From Deltaproteobacteria bacterium (GTDB lineage Bacteria > Desulfobacterota > Desulfuromonadia > Geobacterales > Pseudopelobacteraceae), in NCBI GenBank assembly GCA_016182975.1, contig JACPFJ010000001.1:1-64000 (forward strand): a stretch of 64,000 nucleotides of DNA. Direction: 5' to 3'. The notes beneath the pieces are model-generated. The model was not told the DNA's origin and ran no database searches. It saw nothing but the letters and a program-made list of their open reading frames with translations. Numbering within the stretch: the first letter of the stretch is position 1; every line of letters begins with the position of its first letter. A program made the position numbers and the translations under genes. Below, one piece after another: positions 26,028 to 34,967 of the stretch.

Positions 26028-27878
26028 CTAAAAGAAATCCACATTGTCCCCGAACTCCGATTCCCCGCCGCCGTTCATCTTCGGCTGCTCGGCCACCTGC
26101 GCTTTCACCGCAGTTCCACCCTCGCGTCTGCGGGCTATGGTCTCGTGGATATGGCGCTCGCTCTGCATGGTATAGCGCTCCTCCATGTGGCGGAGATTCT
26201 CCTTGAATTCCGTGCTGGCGGGCTCCAGCTTCCGGGCGTGGACGACTATCCGGTCGAGACCGGCCATGACCTCCTCGGCTGTGCGCTTGGTCTGCTCATG
26301 CACACCAATGCCGGCCGTTGCCCGATCGATAGCGTCGGTCAGGGAACCAACCCTATTATTCAGCCCCGACAAAAGCGCAACCAGATCCATGTTCATGCTG
26401 CCCAGGGTACCCAGGATCTCCTTCAATTCCTCCTCCATGAGCGTGATCCGGAAGACCGCCTGTTCATTGTCCTCCTCGACCTCCTGGAAGAGGTGTTCGG
26501 TGACCTCGTTAACCCGTATCAACGTCTGGGAGACCGCCTCGGTCTGTGTCACGGCATCGACCGAGAGCCGTTTGATGGCCTCGGCCAGAACGCCCAGGGC
26601 GGCGCCCTCCCGGCCGGTGTGGGCCGCCTTGATCTGGGAGTTGAGCGCGATCAGGTCGATCTCGGAGCCGATGTCCTCGATGTCCGTAACGAATCCCGCG
26701 ATCTCGCCGATCGTTGACGCCACTTTCTTCATTGTTGTGGACATTTCCTGATCCGCCCGGGCGCAATTGGCCAGCACGGCAGTCACGGTCGACAGTCCCC
26801 GGCTCATCCCTTCCACGAAGGAATGCCCCGCGGAGTCGCCGATCCCGGTGGCAGCGAGGGTCTCCTCGGCCATCCGGGCCTGCCTGCGTGCAACCTCGCG
26901 CAGGTTATCGCCAATGGAACAGACCGCGGCGAACAACTCCGAGGAGGCATGGCGGAGCTGGGCCGACTGAAGCTCGCAGACATCGCCCGCTTCGATGATC
27001 AGGCGGCGCTGGCGCCCCATGTCCGCAGCGGCGTCGCCGCCCGCCCGAAGATCGAGCGCAAGCCGCTCCAGGGCCTCAACGATATGCTCGACCTGCTGGC
27101 GGGTGATGTCATGCGACTGCATCGAGGCGACAACCTCGCCGATGCTGCCGGAAACCTCTCCGGAAACGGAGAAAACGAGCGATCCGAAGCGGCTGCAGCG
27201 CTCATTGACGGATACCAGTTCATCCAGGCTTGTGGTGGTGCTTTCCAGAATCGCGTTAACTTCCCTGTCCTGGGTGGATTCGCTTGAATGGACAACCTTC
27301 AGGTTGTCGGCGATCATTCCGGCCAGCACCTGGCGCTGCTTCAAGATGTTGCCCGACTTGTCGTTGACCAGGTAGGAGAGCTTTTCCACATCCATGGCAA
27401 GGGTCAGAAAACCGGTTCCCATCTCTCCCAATCGGGCGCTTTCTATCTTGGTGGATGTGCTCAGCATCCGCAGCACCTTGTACATCTTTTGGAACCCCTC
27501 CAGCGGGACTGAGACCTGATCGAGCAGATCAAGAATCCGCTCCAGGGTCTCGCAGCTGTCGCGACTCCGGCCACGGGCGGCGGCAAGGTATGCCTCCGTG
27601 TCGGCCATCATCCGGCGCAGCCGTTCGATGAGGGAGAGCGCCTGATTACCGGAAACAGCCTCCATCAACCGGTTTGCCATGGAGGTGATCTCGGAGGAGC
27701 GCTGATGGAAATCCTGCAGCTGTGAGCCGATCTGCAGAAACTCGTCTTCCGTCGTGCCGGCCATTTCCCTGAGGACAGCTATGGAAGGTGTGATGATCTC
27801 ACGCCATGCGGTGAGATCAGCGGCCTTATCCGGCCCGTGGCCGGATTCTATCGTAATTTGGTTATAGGCTGCAGCCAT
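26028..27878 (-). CDS. Soluble methyl-accepting-like chemosensory coiled-coil protein
   Basis: 616 aa from ATG 27878, which has AAGGGATAC upstream. Almost entirely helical, with no signal peptide or membrane segment. The C-terminal part has a weak MCP hairpin tip, IGSEIDLIALNSQIKAAHTG followed by REGAALGVLAEAIKRLS, where receptors have [20 protein letters not shown]. It is likely a cytoplasmic receptor or array component. It lacks HAMP and any recognisable input domain. It lies directly before STAS-cheY-cheA, so it probably feeds this CheA. Confidence 0.8.
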   Translation of the reverse strand: MAAAYNQITIESGHGPDKAADLTAWREIITPSIAVLREMAGTTEDEFLQIGSQLQDFHQRSSEITSMANRLMEAVSGNQALSLIERLRRMMADTEAYLAAARGRSRDSCETLERILDLLDQVSVPLEGFQKMYKVLRMLSTSTKIESARLGEMGTGFLTLAMDVEKLSYLVNDKSGNILKQRQVLAGMIADNLKVVHSSESTQDREVNAILESTTTSLDELVSVNERCSRFGSLVFSVSGEVSGSIGEVVASMQSHDITRQQVEHIVEALERLALDLRAGGDAAADMGRQRRLIIEAGDVCELQSAQLRHASSELFAAVCSIGDNLREVARRQARMAEETLAATGIGDSAGHSFVEGMSRGLSTVTAVLANCARADQEMSTTMKKVASTIGEIAGFVTDIEDIGSEIDLIALNSQIKAAHTGREGAALGVLAEAIKRLSVDAVTQTEAVSQTLIRVNEVTEHLFQEVEEDNEQAVFRITLMEEELKEILGTLGSMNMDLVALLSGLNNRVGSLTDAIDRATAGIGVHEQTKRTAEEVMAGLDRIVVHARKLEPASTEFKENLRHMEERYTMQSERHIHETIARRREGGTAVKAQVAEQPKMNGGGESEFGDNVDFF

Positions 27879-27909
27879 GAAGTATCCCTTGTAACCCAGA
27901 GAAAGTATG

Positions 27910-28308
27910 TCAGCTGGCCAGTCCGAGCAGGCGCAGTTCACGCATCAGCTTCTGCTTGCTGACCGGTTTGACTATGTAGGAGGTGGCGCCTCCCTTGTAA
28001 TAGGCCTGGATGACCGTCCGGGGGTCGTCCAATGCGGTGGTCATGATAACCTTGGCCTCCAGATTGGGGGGAATTCCCATTTCCCTTTCCAACTCCCTGA
28101 TGCGGCGCAACGCCTCCTGACCATTGACCTCCGGCATCATGATATCCATACAGACCAGGTCGTAGGGACGTTTCCCCTCATGGGCCAGACGGAAGGAGCT
28201 AACCGCCTCTTCGCCATTGATGGCGATATCACAGTCAAAAGCGGAAGAAAGGAGCTCCTTGAGGATACGCCGGGATATGAAATCGTCTTCCACGATGAGG
28301 CACTTCAT
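27910..28308 (-). CDS. Single-domain response regulator
   Basis: 132 aa. ATG at 28308 overlaps the stop of the upstream kinase (ATGA 28305-28308) and has GGAGGAGC before it. Receiver residues: CLIVEDDFISRRIL, Asp in LVCMDIMMPEVNG, Thr in IMTTALDD and Lys in YIVKPVSKQKL. No output domain. It is probably phosphorylated by the kinase it is coupled to. Confidence 0.92.
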   Translation of the reverse strand: MKCLIVEDDFISRRILKELLSSAFDCDIAINGEEAVSSFRLAHEGKRPYDLVCMDIMMPEVNGQEALRRIRELEREMGIPPNLEAKVIMTTALDDPRTVIQAYYKGGATSYIVKPVSKQKLMRELRLLGLAS

Positions 28309-29546
28309 GATGCTCCTCCTTGTCGGGGCACTGCGCAATCCATGAGAAAATGAAAGCTGCTTCCTTCGCCAGGCGTGCTGTCCGCCCATAACCGCCCGCC
28401 CAGCAGCAGCGCGATCTGGCGGGCAATGCTCAATCCCAGGCCGGTGCCGCCAAAACGGCGGGTAAGGGAACCATCCACCTGGATGAAAGGTTCGAAGATT
28501 CGCTCGATCATCTCGCCGGGAATGCCGATTCCGCTGTCGCTCACGGTCATGCGGATTATGGCCCGCCGGTCCTCGATATCCTCCGCAGTGAGCTCCAGGG
28601 TGCCTCCCCCCTTTTCGGTGAACTTGAGGGCGTTACCCAGCAGGATTTCCAGCAGCCGCACCAGTTGCTCCCGGTCGCACATGATGCGGCGCGGTATCTC
28701 GGGCGCCACCCGGACATCGAGAAACAGCCCTTTTTCGGTGAAACGGGGGTGGTGTTCCAGCGCTATCTCCTCGATGACACGCGACAGGTCCAACGCCTCG
28801 TGACTGGCGTTGAATCCGCGACCCACTCCGTCCGAGAAGGAGAGCACCCGGTCGACCAACTCCACCATGTTGTCCGCAGCCTGGCGGGCAAGGAGCAGAT
28901 ACTCCCGTTGCGCGCCGGAGAGATCGGCGTCCGCCAGCAGGTCCAGGGCGCCGATGACGCCATTCATGGGGGTACGCATCTCATGGGTAATGGTGGTCAT
29001 GAACTCGCTCTTGTCGTTGGCGGCCTTCAACAGAGACGCACGGGTCACCTCAAGCTGCCCAAGGGCATTTTTGAGCTCATCGGTGCGGTGCTCCACCATT
29101 TCCTCCAGTTCGGCGCGATAGTCCTTTTCCATGCGGCGGAGCCTGGCATATTCAACCGCCTTTTTGACCACCTGGCGCAGGTAGACAAAATCGAACGGTT
29201 TGCAGATAAAGTCGAAGGCCCCGCTCTTGATGGCATTGACGGCGGTCTGCAACTGCGCTAAACCGGTCATGACGATCACCGGCACATCCGGCCGCTGCTT
29301 ATGCGCCCTGGCAAGAAATGCGATGCCATCCTCGCCCGGCAGCATCACATCGGTCACTATGGCATCGAATTCGTGCCCTTCGACAAGCCGGCGGGCATCT
29401 TCGGCGCTCACGGCGGTGCTGACGCGATGGCCGGACTGCTTGAGGCAGCTGCCCGCAATCCGGAGTATATCCTCATCGTCGTCGACGAGGAGGATATGCG
29501 GCATCTGCTCACTTGACTGCGTAGTCGTCCCCTGCATCTTCGCCAT
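28305..29546 (-). CDS. REC-histidine kinase
   Basis: 413 aa from ATG 29546 (GGAGGCGGAT upstream). Receiver: ILLVDDDEDILRIA, Asp in AIVTDVMLPGEDG, Lys in FICKPFDFVYL. Then a coiled coil (YRAELEEMVEHRTDELKNAL), HisKA FMTTITHEMRTPMNGVIGAL, and HATPase_c (EILLGNALKFTE, DSGIGIP, GGTGLGLSIARQI). Soluble. Coupled to the next response regulator, with which it likely forms a pair. Confidence 0.93.
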   Translation of the reverse strand: MAKMQGTTTQSSEQMPHILLVDDDEDILRIAGSCLKQSGHRVSTAVSAEDARRLVEGHEFDAIVTDVMLPGEDGIAFLARAHKQRPDVPVIVMTGLAQLQTAVNAIKSGAFDFICKPFDFVYLRQVVKKAVEYARLRRMEKDYRAELEEMVEHRTDELKNALGQLEVTRASLLKAANDKSEFMTTITHEMRTPMNGVIGALDLLADADLSGAQREYLLLARQAADNMVELVDRVLSFSDGVGRGFNASHEALDLSRVIEEIALEHHPRFTEKGLFLDVRVAPEIPRRIMCDREQLVRLLEILLGNALKFTEKGGGTLELTAEDIEDRRAIIRMTVSDSGIGIPGEMIERIFEPFIQVDGSLTRRFGGTGLGLSIARQIALLLGGRLWADSTPGEGSSFHFLMDCAVPRQGGAS

Positions 29547-29578
29547 ATCCGCCTCCGATGAGGTTTTTAGCGTATTCG

Positions 29579-29610
29579 AACCTCCGGGGTTTTCAAAACC
29601 TCGGAGGTTT
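29579..29610. repeat. Palindromic repeat, family F copy 1
   Basis: AACCTCCGGGGTTTT then CAAAACCTCGGAGGTTTT. The same family occurs at 56441-56479. Here it may serve as the transcription terminator of the P460 gene on the minus strand. Confidence 0.75.
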
Positions 29611-30087
29611 TCACTGTTTGAAATCCTTGATGGTTGAGATGACGTACTCCCGCTGGCCGGCATCCTTCTGATGACAGCCGAAGCAGGTCGTGGCCGGATC
29701 GATGCCGCTCGGCGCGCCGTCGGCCCCATATCCGGCGAACAGCCATCCCCCGGTCTCTTTTTTCCGCTTCTCCTTGCGCATCAGCACGATCATGTTCCTG
29801 GGGCCGTCCACCGCCGCGCCGGAGCCTTCCTTGATGTTGAAATATTCGACGATGATCGTGCTCCCCTCGGGAAAGCGGTTGCCGGCCTGGTACCCCTGCA
29901 TGGCCCTTTTGTCGGCATATATGTAGTGGATGCCGTAGAAGAGGGAACCCTTGTCGGTCACCACCTTGCGCTCGCTCTTGCGCCACTTGGTATACCCCTT
30001 GGGAAGAGGGGTGGCGGACGACGCCGGAACAGGGGAGGAAATTGCTATCATGCAGGCCAGGGCAAACCAGGCGGAAACCATCTTCAT
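29611..30087 (-). CDS. Cytochrome P460-like c-type heme protein
   Basis: 158 aa from ATG 30087. Signal peptide: KMVSAWFALACMIAISSPVPASSA. The mature part has GYTKWRKSERKVVTDKGSLF and YADKRAMQGYQAGNRFPEGS, a P460 fold pattern, and one heme c site CFGCH near the C-terminus. P460 proteins in nitrifiers oxidise hydroxylamine or bind NO; whether this one has the Lys-heme cross-link cannot be told. It is an exported heme protein in the middle of a chemosensory cluster, so it may be a periplasmic redox or NO sensor part. Its own promoter is likely at 30122-30149. Confidence 0.82.
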   Translation of the reverse strand: MKMVSAWFALACMIAISSPVPASSATPLPKGYTKWRKSERKVVTDKGSLFYGIHYIYADKRAMQGYQAGNRFPEGSTIIVEYFNIKEGSGAAVDGPRNMIVLMRKEKRKKETGGWLFAGYGADGAPSGIDPATTCFGCHQKDAGQREYVISTIKDFKQ

Positions 30088-30121
30088 GGCAAGGAAACCT
30101 TTCAGATTCAAATTTTTGTAT

Positions 30122-30149
30122 ACTATACCAGGCGCTATGCGATTGTCAC
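30122..30149 (-). promoter_or_regulatory. Sigma-70-like promoter for the P460 gene
   Basis: On the minus strand GTGACA, 16 bases, TATAGT. Fits the gap between the upstream kinase stop (30174) and the P460 start. Confidence 0.45.
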
Positions 30150-30173
30150 GCAAAAGGGACGTTTCCCCACCAG

Positions 30174-32315
30174 TCATTGATCGATGAGATCCCTGACCTT
30201 GCCCAGAAAGAGATGCGGCGCAAAGGGCTTCGACAGGAAGTTCACATCATTCGGGACTACCCCTTTCTGGAGGAGCAGGTCGGCGGAATACCCGCTGGCA
30301 AACAGGATCTTCACCTGCGGACGGATGAGTTTCAACCGGTCGTGCAGCTCCTTGCCGTTCATGCCGGGCATGATGACGTCGAGGATCACGAGCGAGATGT
30401 CATCCGGGCGCCGCTCGAACAGACGCAGGGCCTCATCTCCACTGGAGGCCGCCACGACGTCGTATCCGACGCTGGCGAGGATATCCCCGTTGAGCGCCCG
30501 GACAGCGTCGTCGTCCTCAACCAGAAGGAGCGTCTCGTTTCCGGAGGGGAGGCGGAGATCCTTGTTCATTGTTGTATCATCCCCATTTTTTTGCCTGATC
30601 GGCAGGTAAATGGAGAAAACGGTCCCCTTTCCGGGCTCGCTGGACACCTCGATAGTGCCCTCATGCTGCTTGATGATCCCGTACGCCATGGAGAGGCCGA
30701 GGCCGGTCCCGCGTCCCGGCTCCTTTGTGGTGAAGAACGGCTCGAAGACCTTCCCCCTGGTCGACTTGTCCATGCCGAAACCGGTATCCCTCACGGTTAT
30801 CAGCACGTATACCCCCCGGCTGCAACCCTTGGGTTCCACAGCCCTCTCATCGATTTCAATGAGTGAGGTTTCTATACGCAGCCCCCCCCCATTGGGCATT
30901 GCGTCCCGGGCGTTCACCGCAAGATTCATCAGCACCTGCTCGATCTGCCCCCGGTCAACGGACACTATCAGCGGGTTTGGGCTGAGGGCGGTTTCGAGGT
31001 GAACGTCCTCGCCGATGATCCGCTCAAGGAAATCCTTCAACGTCAGCACGATGTCGTTCATATCCACGGGGAGCGGCTTGATGGTCTGTTTGCGGCTGAA
31101 GGCCAGCAGACTGTGGGTCAGCTTGGCGGCGCGCTCGGACGAATCGAGGATCTGCTTCACGAACGGCTCGAGTTCCGGGTTCGCCCCGGTTTTCATCATG
31201 AGCAGGGTGCAGGAGCCCATGATCACGGTGAGTATGTTGTTGAAATCATGGGCAACACCGCCGGCCAGGGTGCCGATCGACTCCATCTTCTGGGTCTGGT
31301 GCAGGTGTTCCTCCAGCCTTTTTATCGCGGTGATGTCGTGCATCGAAACGACCGCCCCGAGCTTGCTCCCGTTCCGGCCGACCAGTTGCCGTCCGGTCGC
31401 CAGAATGTGCAGGGGCGGGGCGTCCTTCGGCGCGATGATCATCTCCTGGTTGGTGACCTCTGTCCCATGCAGCGCCTTGAAGAGCGGGATCTCCTCCATG
31501 CGCATGCGTGTCTCGCCGTCGGGCTCGAAGATGTCGTAATGATCGGCCCAGCGCTCGGGTGGCAGCGGCTCTGCCGGAAGCCCGTGAAATCTGCGGGTGG
31601 AGCGATTGAAGATGGTCAGTATGCCGTTCTGGTCGCAGGCCATGACGCCGTCCTCGATGCAGTCGAGGATGGCCGCCAGGAATTCGCGCCCTTTCTCCAT
31701 CTCCGCCTCGGCCTGTTTGCGGCGGCTTATGTCCCTGAAAAAGACCAGGGCGCCGTTTTCCCCGTTGTGGATGAAGGGCACGGCCTGGAGATCGACATCG
31801 AACGACGTTCCGTCCATGCGCAGACACTTTTCATCCGTGGTTGAAACTGGCCGGCGCTCCTCGTTGATGATCCTGATCCTCTCCAGGACCTTGTCATGGT
31901 AGGCGCTGTGATAACGTTCCACGACCCTGGTGCCGAGCAGTTCATCAGGTGACTGAACGCCAAACATGGCGCAGGCGGAGGCGTTCAGATAGGCAAATCT
32001 GCCGCCGGTCTGGATGAAGATGCCGTCGCGGGAGTTTTCGATCAGGACGGCATAGCGCGCCTCGCTTTCCCGCAACTCCGCGGTACTGTGACGGACCCGC
32101 GCGGCATAGCGGCGAAGCAGCAGATAGATCAGGCTCGAAGAGGCAATGACGTATAAAAATCCATTGATTGCGGAGGCAAAGTGCATCCTGGCCGGATCAT
32201 GGACCAGGGCGAACTCATAGACGTCGGTGAGATAGAACAACAGGCAGGTCACAAGCGCGTGGGCGACCACAATCCTGATCAATATGGCGTCGAGCCGCGC
32301 CTTGTCGCGTATCAT
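30174..32315 (-). CDS. Membrane PAS-PAS hybrid histidine kinase with C-terminal REC
   Basis: 713 aa from ATG 32315, which follows AAGGAGCTGTA. Two membrane helices near the N-terminus (IVVAHALVTCLLFYL and INGFLYVIASSSLIYLLL). Two PAS domains: SRDGIFIQTGGRFAYLNASA and CIEDGVMACDQNGILTIF. HisKA of the NtrB type: LAGGVAHDFNNILTVIMG. HATPase_c: NLAVNARDAMPNGG, DTGFGMD, GRGTGLGLSMAYGI. Receiver at the end: LLLVEDDDAVRALN, Asp in LVILDVIMPGMNG, Lys in FLSKPFAPHLF. A membrane sensor within the chemosensory block. Its leader contains the dispersed element at 32351. Confidence 0.93.
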   Translation of the reverse strand: MIRDKARLDAILIRIVVAHALVTCLLFYLTDVYEFALVHDPARMHFASAINGFLYVIASSSLIYLLLRRYAARVRHSTAELRESEARYAVLIENSRDGIFIQTGGRFAYLNASACAMFGVQSPDELLGTRVVERYHSAYHDKVLERIRIINEERRPVSTTDEKCLRMDGTSFDVDLQAVPFIHNGENGALVFFRDISRRKQAEAEMEKGREFLAAILDCIEDGVMACDQNGILTIFNRSTRRFHGLPAEPLPPERWADHYDIFEPDGETRMRMEEIPLFKALHGTEVTNQEMIIAPKDAPPLHILATGRQLVGRNGSKLGAVVSMHDITAIKRLEEHLHQTQKMESIGTLAGGVAHDFNNILTVIMGSCTLLMMKTGANPELEPFVKQILDSSERAAKLTHSLLAFSRKQTIKPLPVDMNDIVLTLKDFLERIIGEDVHLETALSPNPLIVSVDRGQIEQVLMNLAVNARDAMPNGGGLRIETSLIEIDERAVEPKGCSRGVYVLITVRDTGFGMDKSTRGKVFEPFFTTKEPGRGTGLGLSMAYGIIKQHEGTIEVSSEPGKGTVFSIYLPIRQKNGDDTTMNKDLRLPSGNETLLLVEDDDAVRALNGDILASVGYDVVAASSGDEALRLFERRPDDISLVILDVIMPGMNGKELHDRLKLIRPQVKILFASGYSADLLLQKGVVPNDVNFLSKPFAPHLFLGKVRDLIDQ

Positions 32316-32350
32316 TACAGCTCCTTCCGCCGTGCCGTGGTAATAATGCA

Positions 32351-32409
32351 TGGGCGGCGATCAACCACGGCATTTCGCTCGATTCGCCATGCAGGCATCA
32401 CGGATTCAG
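32351..32409 (-). repeat. 59-bp dispersed intergenic element, copy 2
   Basis: On the minus strand it begins CTGAATCCGTGATGCCTG and ends ATCGCCGCCCA; 52 of 59 bases match the copy at 40801-40859. It lies 36 bases before the kinase ATG, in its leader. Confidence 0.85.
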
Positions 32410-32450
32410 GTATATCACAATCCGCCTGCATGCGGTATGCGACAAAACAA

Positions 32451-32474
32451 GAAGGGGCGTGAAAGCGCCCCTTC
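32451..32474 (-). terminator. Rho-independent terminator of the MCP gene
   Basis: GAAGGGGCG and CGCCCCTTC form a strong stem; on the minus strand TTGTTTTG follows. It lies 29 bases past the MCP stop. Confidence 0.85.
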
Positions 32475-32502
32475 GTACCGCCAAATGGGAGACGCCGATG
32501 TC

Positions 32503-34185
32503 TCAGAAGCGCTCAAAGTCATCATCCAGGTGGTCGCGGCCCGTTGCCATGTCGAGATTGACGCCGATCCCCGGCTTTCCGGGCACCTTGGCCGTGGTGC
32601 GGGCGATATGGGGGACCTGACCGGGCCGGGCCGCCTTGCGCTGGACACGGACACCGCGGGTGGAGCTGTTCGCAAGGCTGTTGTCGATGCGGAAGAAGCT
32701 GATGGTGTCCTTGAGCTGTTCCGCCTGGCCGGAGAGCTCCTCCGAGGTGGAGGCCATCTCCTCCGAGGCCGAGGCGTTCTGCTGGATGACCGCGTCCAGT
32801 TGCTGGATCGCCTTGTTGATCTGGTCGGCGCCGCTGTCCTGCTCCTTGCTCGAGGCGCTGATCTCCTGCACCAGTTCGGCGGTCCGCTGGATGTCGGGCA
32901 CCATCCTGGTGAGCATCTGGCCGGCGGTCTCGGCCACCTGGACGCTGCGGCCGGAGAGTTCGGAGATCTCGCCGGCGGCGGATTGGCTCCGTTCGGCCAG
33001 TTTTCTGACCTCGCTGGCGACCACGGCGAAACCCTTGCCGTGCTCCCCGGCCCGGGCCGCCTCGATGGCGGCGTTCAGGGCGAGGAGATTCGTCTGGCGG
33101 GCGATCTCCTCGATGATCGAGATCTTGGTGGCGATCTCCTTCATGGCCGAAACCGTCTCGGCTACAGCCTTGCCACCTTCCCTGGCGTCGGCCGCGCTCT
33201 TGACGGCGATCTTCTCGGTCTGAGTGGAGTTGTCCGCGTTCTGCTTGATGCTGGATGACATCTCTTCCATCGAGGAGGAGATCTCCTCGGCGCTGGCCGC
33301 CTGCTCCGTGGCGCCCTGGGACATCTGCTGGGCCGTCGAGGAGAGTTCCTGGCTGCCGGCGGCGACGTTGTCGGCAGCGCCCATCACGTCTCCAACGACC
33401 TGCTTGAGTTTCTCGACCATGTTCTTTATGGCGTCCATCAACTGGCCGGTCTCGTCCTTGCTCTTCGATTCGACCGTTATGGTCAGGTCGCCGGCTGCCA
33501 GGGCGTTGGCGACCCCGACCGCCCCGGCGAGCGGGTTGACGATGCTCCTGGTCAGGAGGACCGAGATGACGACCGCCAACAGGATCGCCACACTACCGAA
33601 GACAAGCATGAACATGCGGGCGGACTCGTAGGCATCTAGCGCCTCTTTGTAGCGCATCTCGCTGCGCTCGTTGTTATGGACGACAAGGTCCTCCATCAAC
33701 CCGAAGATCTTTGCTATGGCCGGGCGGGCCTCCCTGTTGAGCAGGGCCACCGCATCGGCCTCCTTGCCGGCCAGGGTCAGCTCCACCACCCTGTTGTTGA
33801 GCGGCTTGGCGACCTCCAGCCCCTCCTTGATCCTGGCGATCAGATCCTGGGCCTTCTTGTCCTCCTTGTTGGTCATCTCCTCCATCTTCTTGAAACTCTC
33901 GGCGTATTTCTCGCGGGAGGCCTTGATGGCGCTCAGCAACTCCTGGCGCTTGTCCGTCTCGTGCGTCAGGATGAGATCGCGCAACGTCGTCATGATGTCG
34001 TTGAACTTATCGACCATGTTGTTGCAATGCTCGACGCGCACGTTGTTGACCTTGACGATCCTGTCCAGGTTTTTCTGGATCTTCTGCATGTTGGCGATGG
34101 CGATCCAGATCAGCACCACCATCAGCGCCAGGACAACGCCGAAGCCCAGCCCCAGCCGTTTTCCGATCTTCATGTTCTTGAGCAT
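32503..34185 (-). CDS. Methyl-accepting chemotaxis protein (4HB type)
   Basis: 560 aa. The first membrane helix ([21 protein letters not shown]) is followed by a periplasmic four-helix-bundle region (about 35-190), a second helix ([21 protein letters not shown]), HAMP ([20 protein letters not shown]), and a signalling domain with the canonical tip [20 protein letters not shown]. The C-terminal tail (about 60 residues, ending DDDFERF) is extended. ATG 34185 has AGGAGAAG upstream. Signals to CheA via the CheW encoded just upstream in the same unit. Confidence 0.95.
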   Translation of the reverse strand: MLKNMKIGKRLGLGFGVVLALMVVLIWIAIANMQKIQKNLDRIVKVNNVRVEHCNNMVDKFNDIMTTLRDLILTHETDKRQELLSAIKASREKYAESFKKMEEMTNKEDKKAQDLIARIKEGLEVAKPLNNRVVELTLAGKEADAVALLNREARPAIAKIFGLMEDLVVHNNERSEMRYKEALDAYESARMFMLVFGSVAILLAVVISVLLTRSIVNPLAGAVGVANALAAGDLTITVESKSKDETGQLMDAIKNMVEKLKQVVGDVMGAADNVAAGSQELSSTAQQMSQGATEQAASAEEISSSMEEMSSSIKQNADNSTQTEKIAVKSAADAREGGKAVAETVSAMKEIATKISIIEEIARQTNLLALNAAIEAARAGEHGKGFAVVASEVRKLAERSQSAAGEISELSGRSVQVAETAGQMLTRMVPDIQRTAELVQEISASSKEQDSGADQINKAIQQLDAVIQQNASASEEMASTSEELSGQAEQLKDTISFFRIDNSLANSSTRGVRVQRKAARPGQVPHIARTTAKVPGKPGIGVNLDMATGRDHLDDDFERF

Positions 34186-34232
34186 CTCGCTTCTCCTTTT
34201 AAGATGTATCAGTTAATCAGGTAATATCGGAA

Positions 34233-34724
34233 TCATGCCGCCACCGCATCGCCGCCTTCCTGCACCTCCGCCATCTCTTCGCATGAAAACACCCTGTCGA
34301 TATCCAGGATCATGACAAAGCGGCCATCGAGCTTACCCATCCCGCGGATGAAGTCGGTCCGCAGCCGTGTACCGATGTGCGGGGCAGCCTCGATCTGGCC
34401 GGGCTCCAACTCGATCACCTCCTGTACCGAGTCGGCGAGCGCGCCGAGCACGATGACGTCCGCATCCATCTGCACCTCGACCACGATGATGCAGGTATTG
34501 ACGGTGCGATCCGTCTCCCGCATGCCGAACTTGAGCCGCAGATCGATGACCGGCACCACGCATCCGCGCAGGTTGATGACCCCCCGCATGAAGTCCGGCA
34601 CCTGCGGCACCTTGGTGATGCCGGTGTACTCCAGTATTTCGCGTACCCTGGCCACATCAACGGCAAAGACCTCGTCAGCCAGCGTAAAGGTCAGGTACTG
34701 GTTTGCCTGTAACTCATCAGCCAT
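34233..34724 (-). CDS. cheW: Chemotaxis coupling protein CheW
   Basis: 163 aa. YLTFTLADEVFAVDVARVRE, VPQVPDFMRGVINLRGCVVP and VIDLRLKFGM are typical CheW strands; the C-terminus has GRFVMILDIDRVFS. Links MCPs to CheA. ATG 34724 has GGGAGG upstream. First gene of cheW-mcp, reading from the sigma-54 promoter at 34781. Confidence 0.96.
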   Translation of the reverse strand: MADELQANQYLTFTLADEVFAVDVARVREILEYTGITKVPQVPDFMRGVINLRGCVVPVIDLRLKFGMRETDRTVNTCIIVVEVQMDADVIVLGALADSVQEVIELEPGQIEAAPHIGTRLRTDFIRGMGKLDGRFVMILDIDRVFSCEEMAEVQEGGDAVAA

Positions 34725-34780
34725 TTGCTACCTCCCTTGCAGCCCGGTTTAAGAAACCAGATTCGTTATCTGAAGCTGAT

Positions 34781-34796
34781 TACAAACTGTGTGCCA
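34781..34796 (-). promoter_or_regulatory. Sigma-54 promoter of cheW-mcp
   Basis: On the minus strand TGGCACACAGTTTGTA; consensus is TGGCACG-N4-TTGCA/T, so two mismatches. A start about 45 bases before the cheW ATG is expected. A sigma-54 activator gene lies just upstream. Confidence 0.65.
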
Positions 34797-34906
34797 TAAC
34801 GTTTCAAGGAGCGGCAATCAAGGATAAATGGGCACGGAAAGCGGGTTTGCGGGAATTATTGGAAAGCAATGAGGGCAGCGGATCGTGGCGATGTCACACT
34901 TCTGCA

Positions 34907-34942
34907 TGTGACATGTCACAGCGCGAGTGTGCCGTGGCACAC
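34907..34942. promoter_or_regulatory. Palindromes upstream of the cheW promoter (possible enhancer sites)
   Basis: TGTGACATGTCACA (34907-34920) is a perfect 14-bp palindrome; GTGTGCC-GT-GGCACAC follows at 34927-34942, and another ATGTCACA half lies at 34891. They sit 110-145 bases upstream of the sigma-54 -24 element, a usual distance for activator sites. Confidence 0.6.
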
Positions 34943-34967
34943 CGGGACCGGGGAGAGAAAGCGGCAT

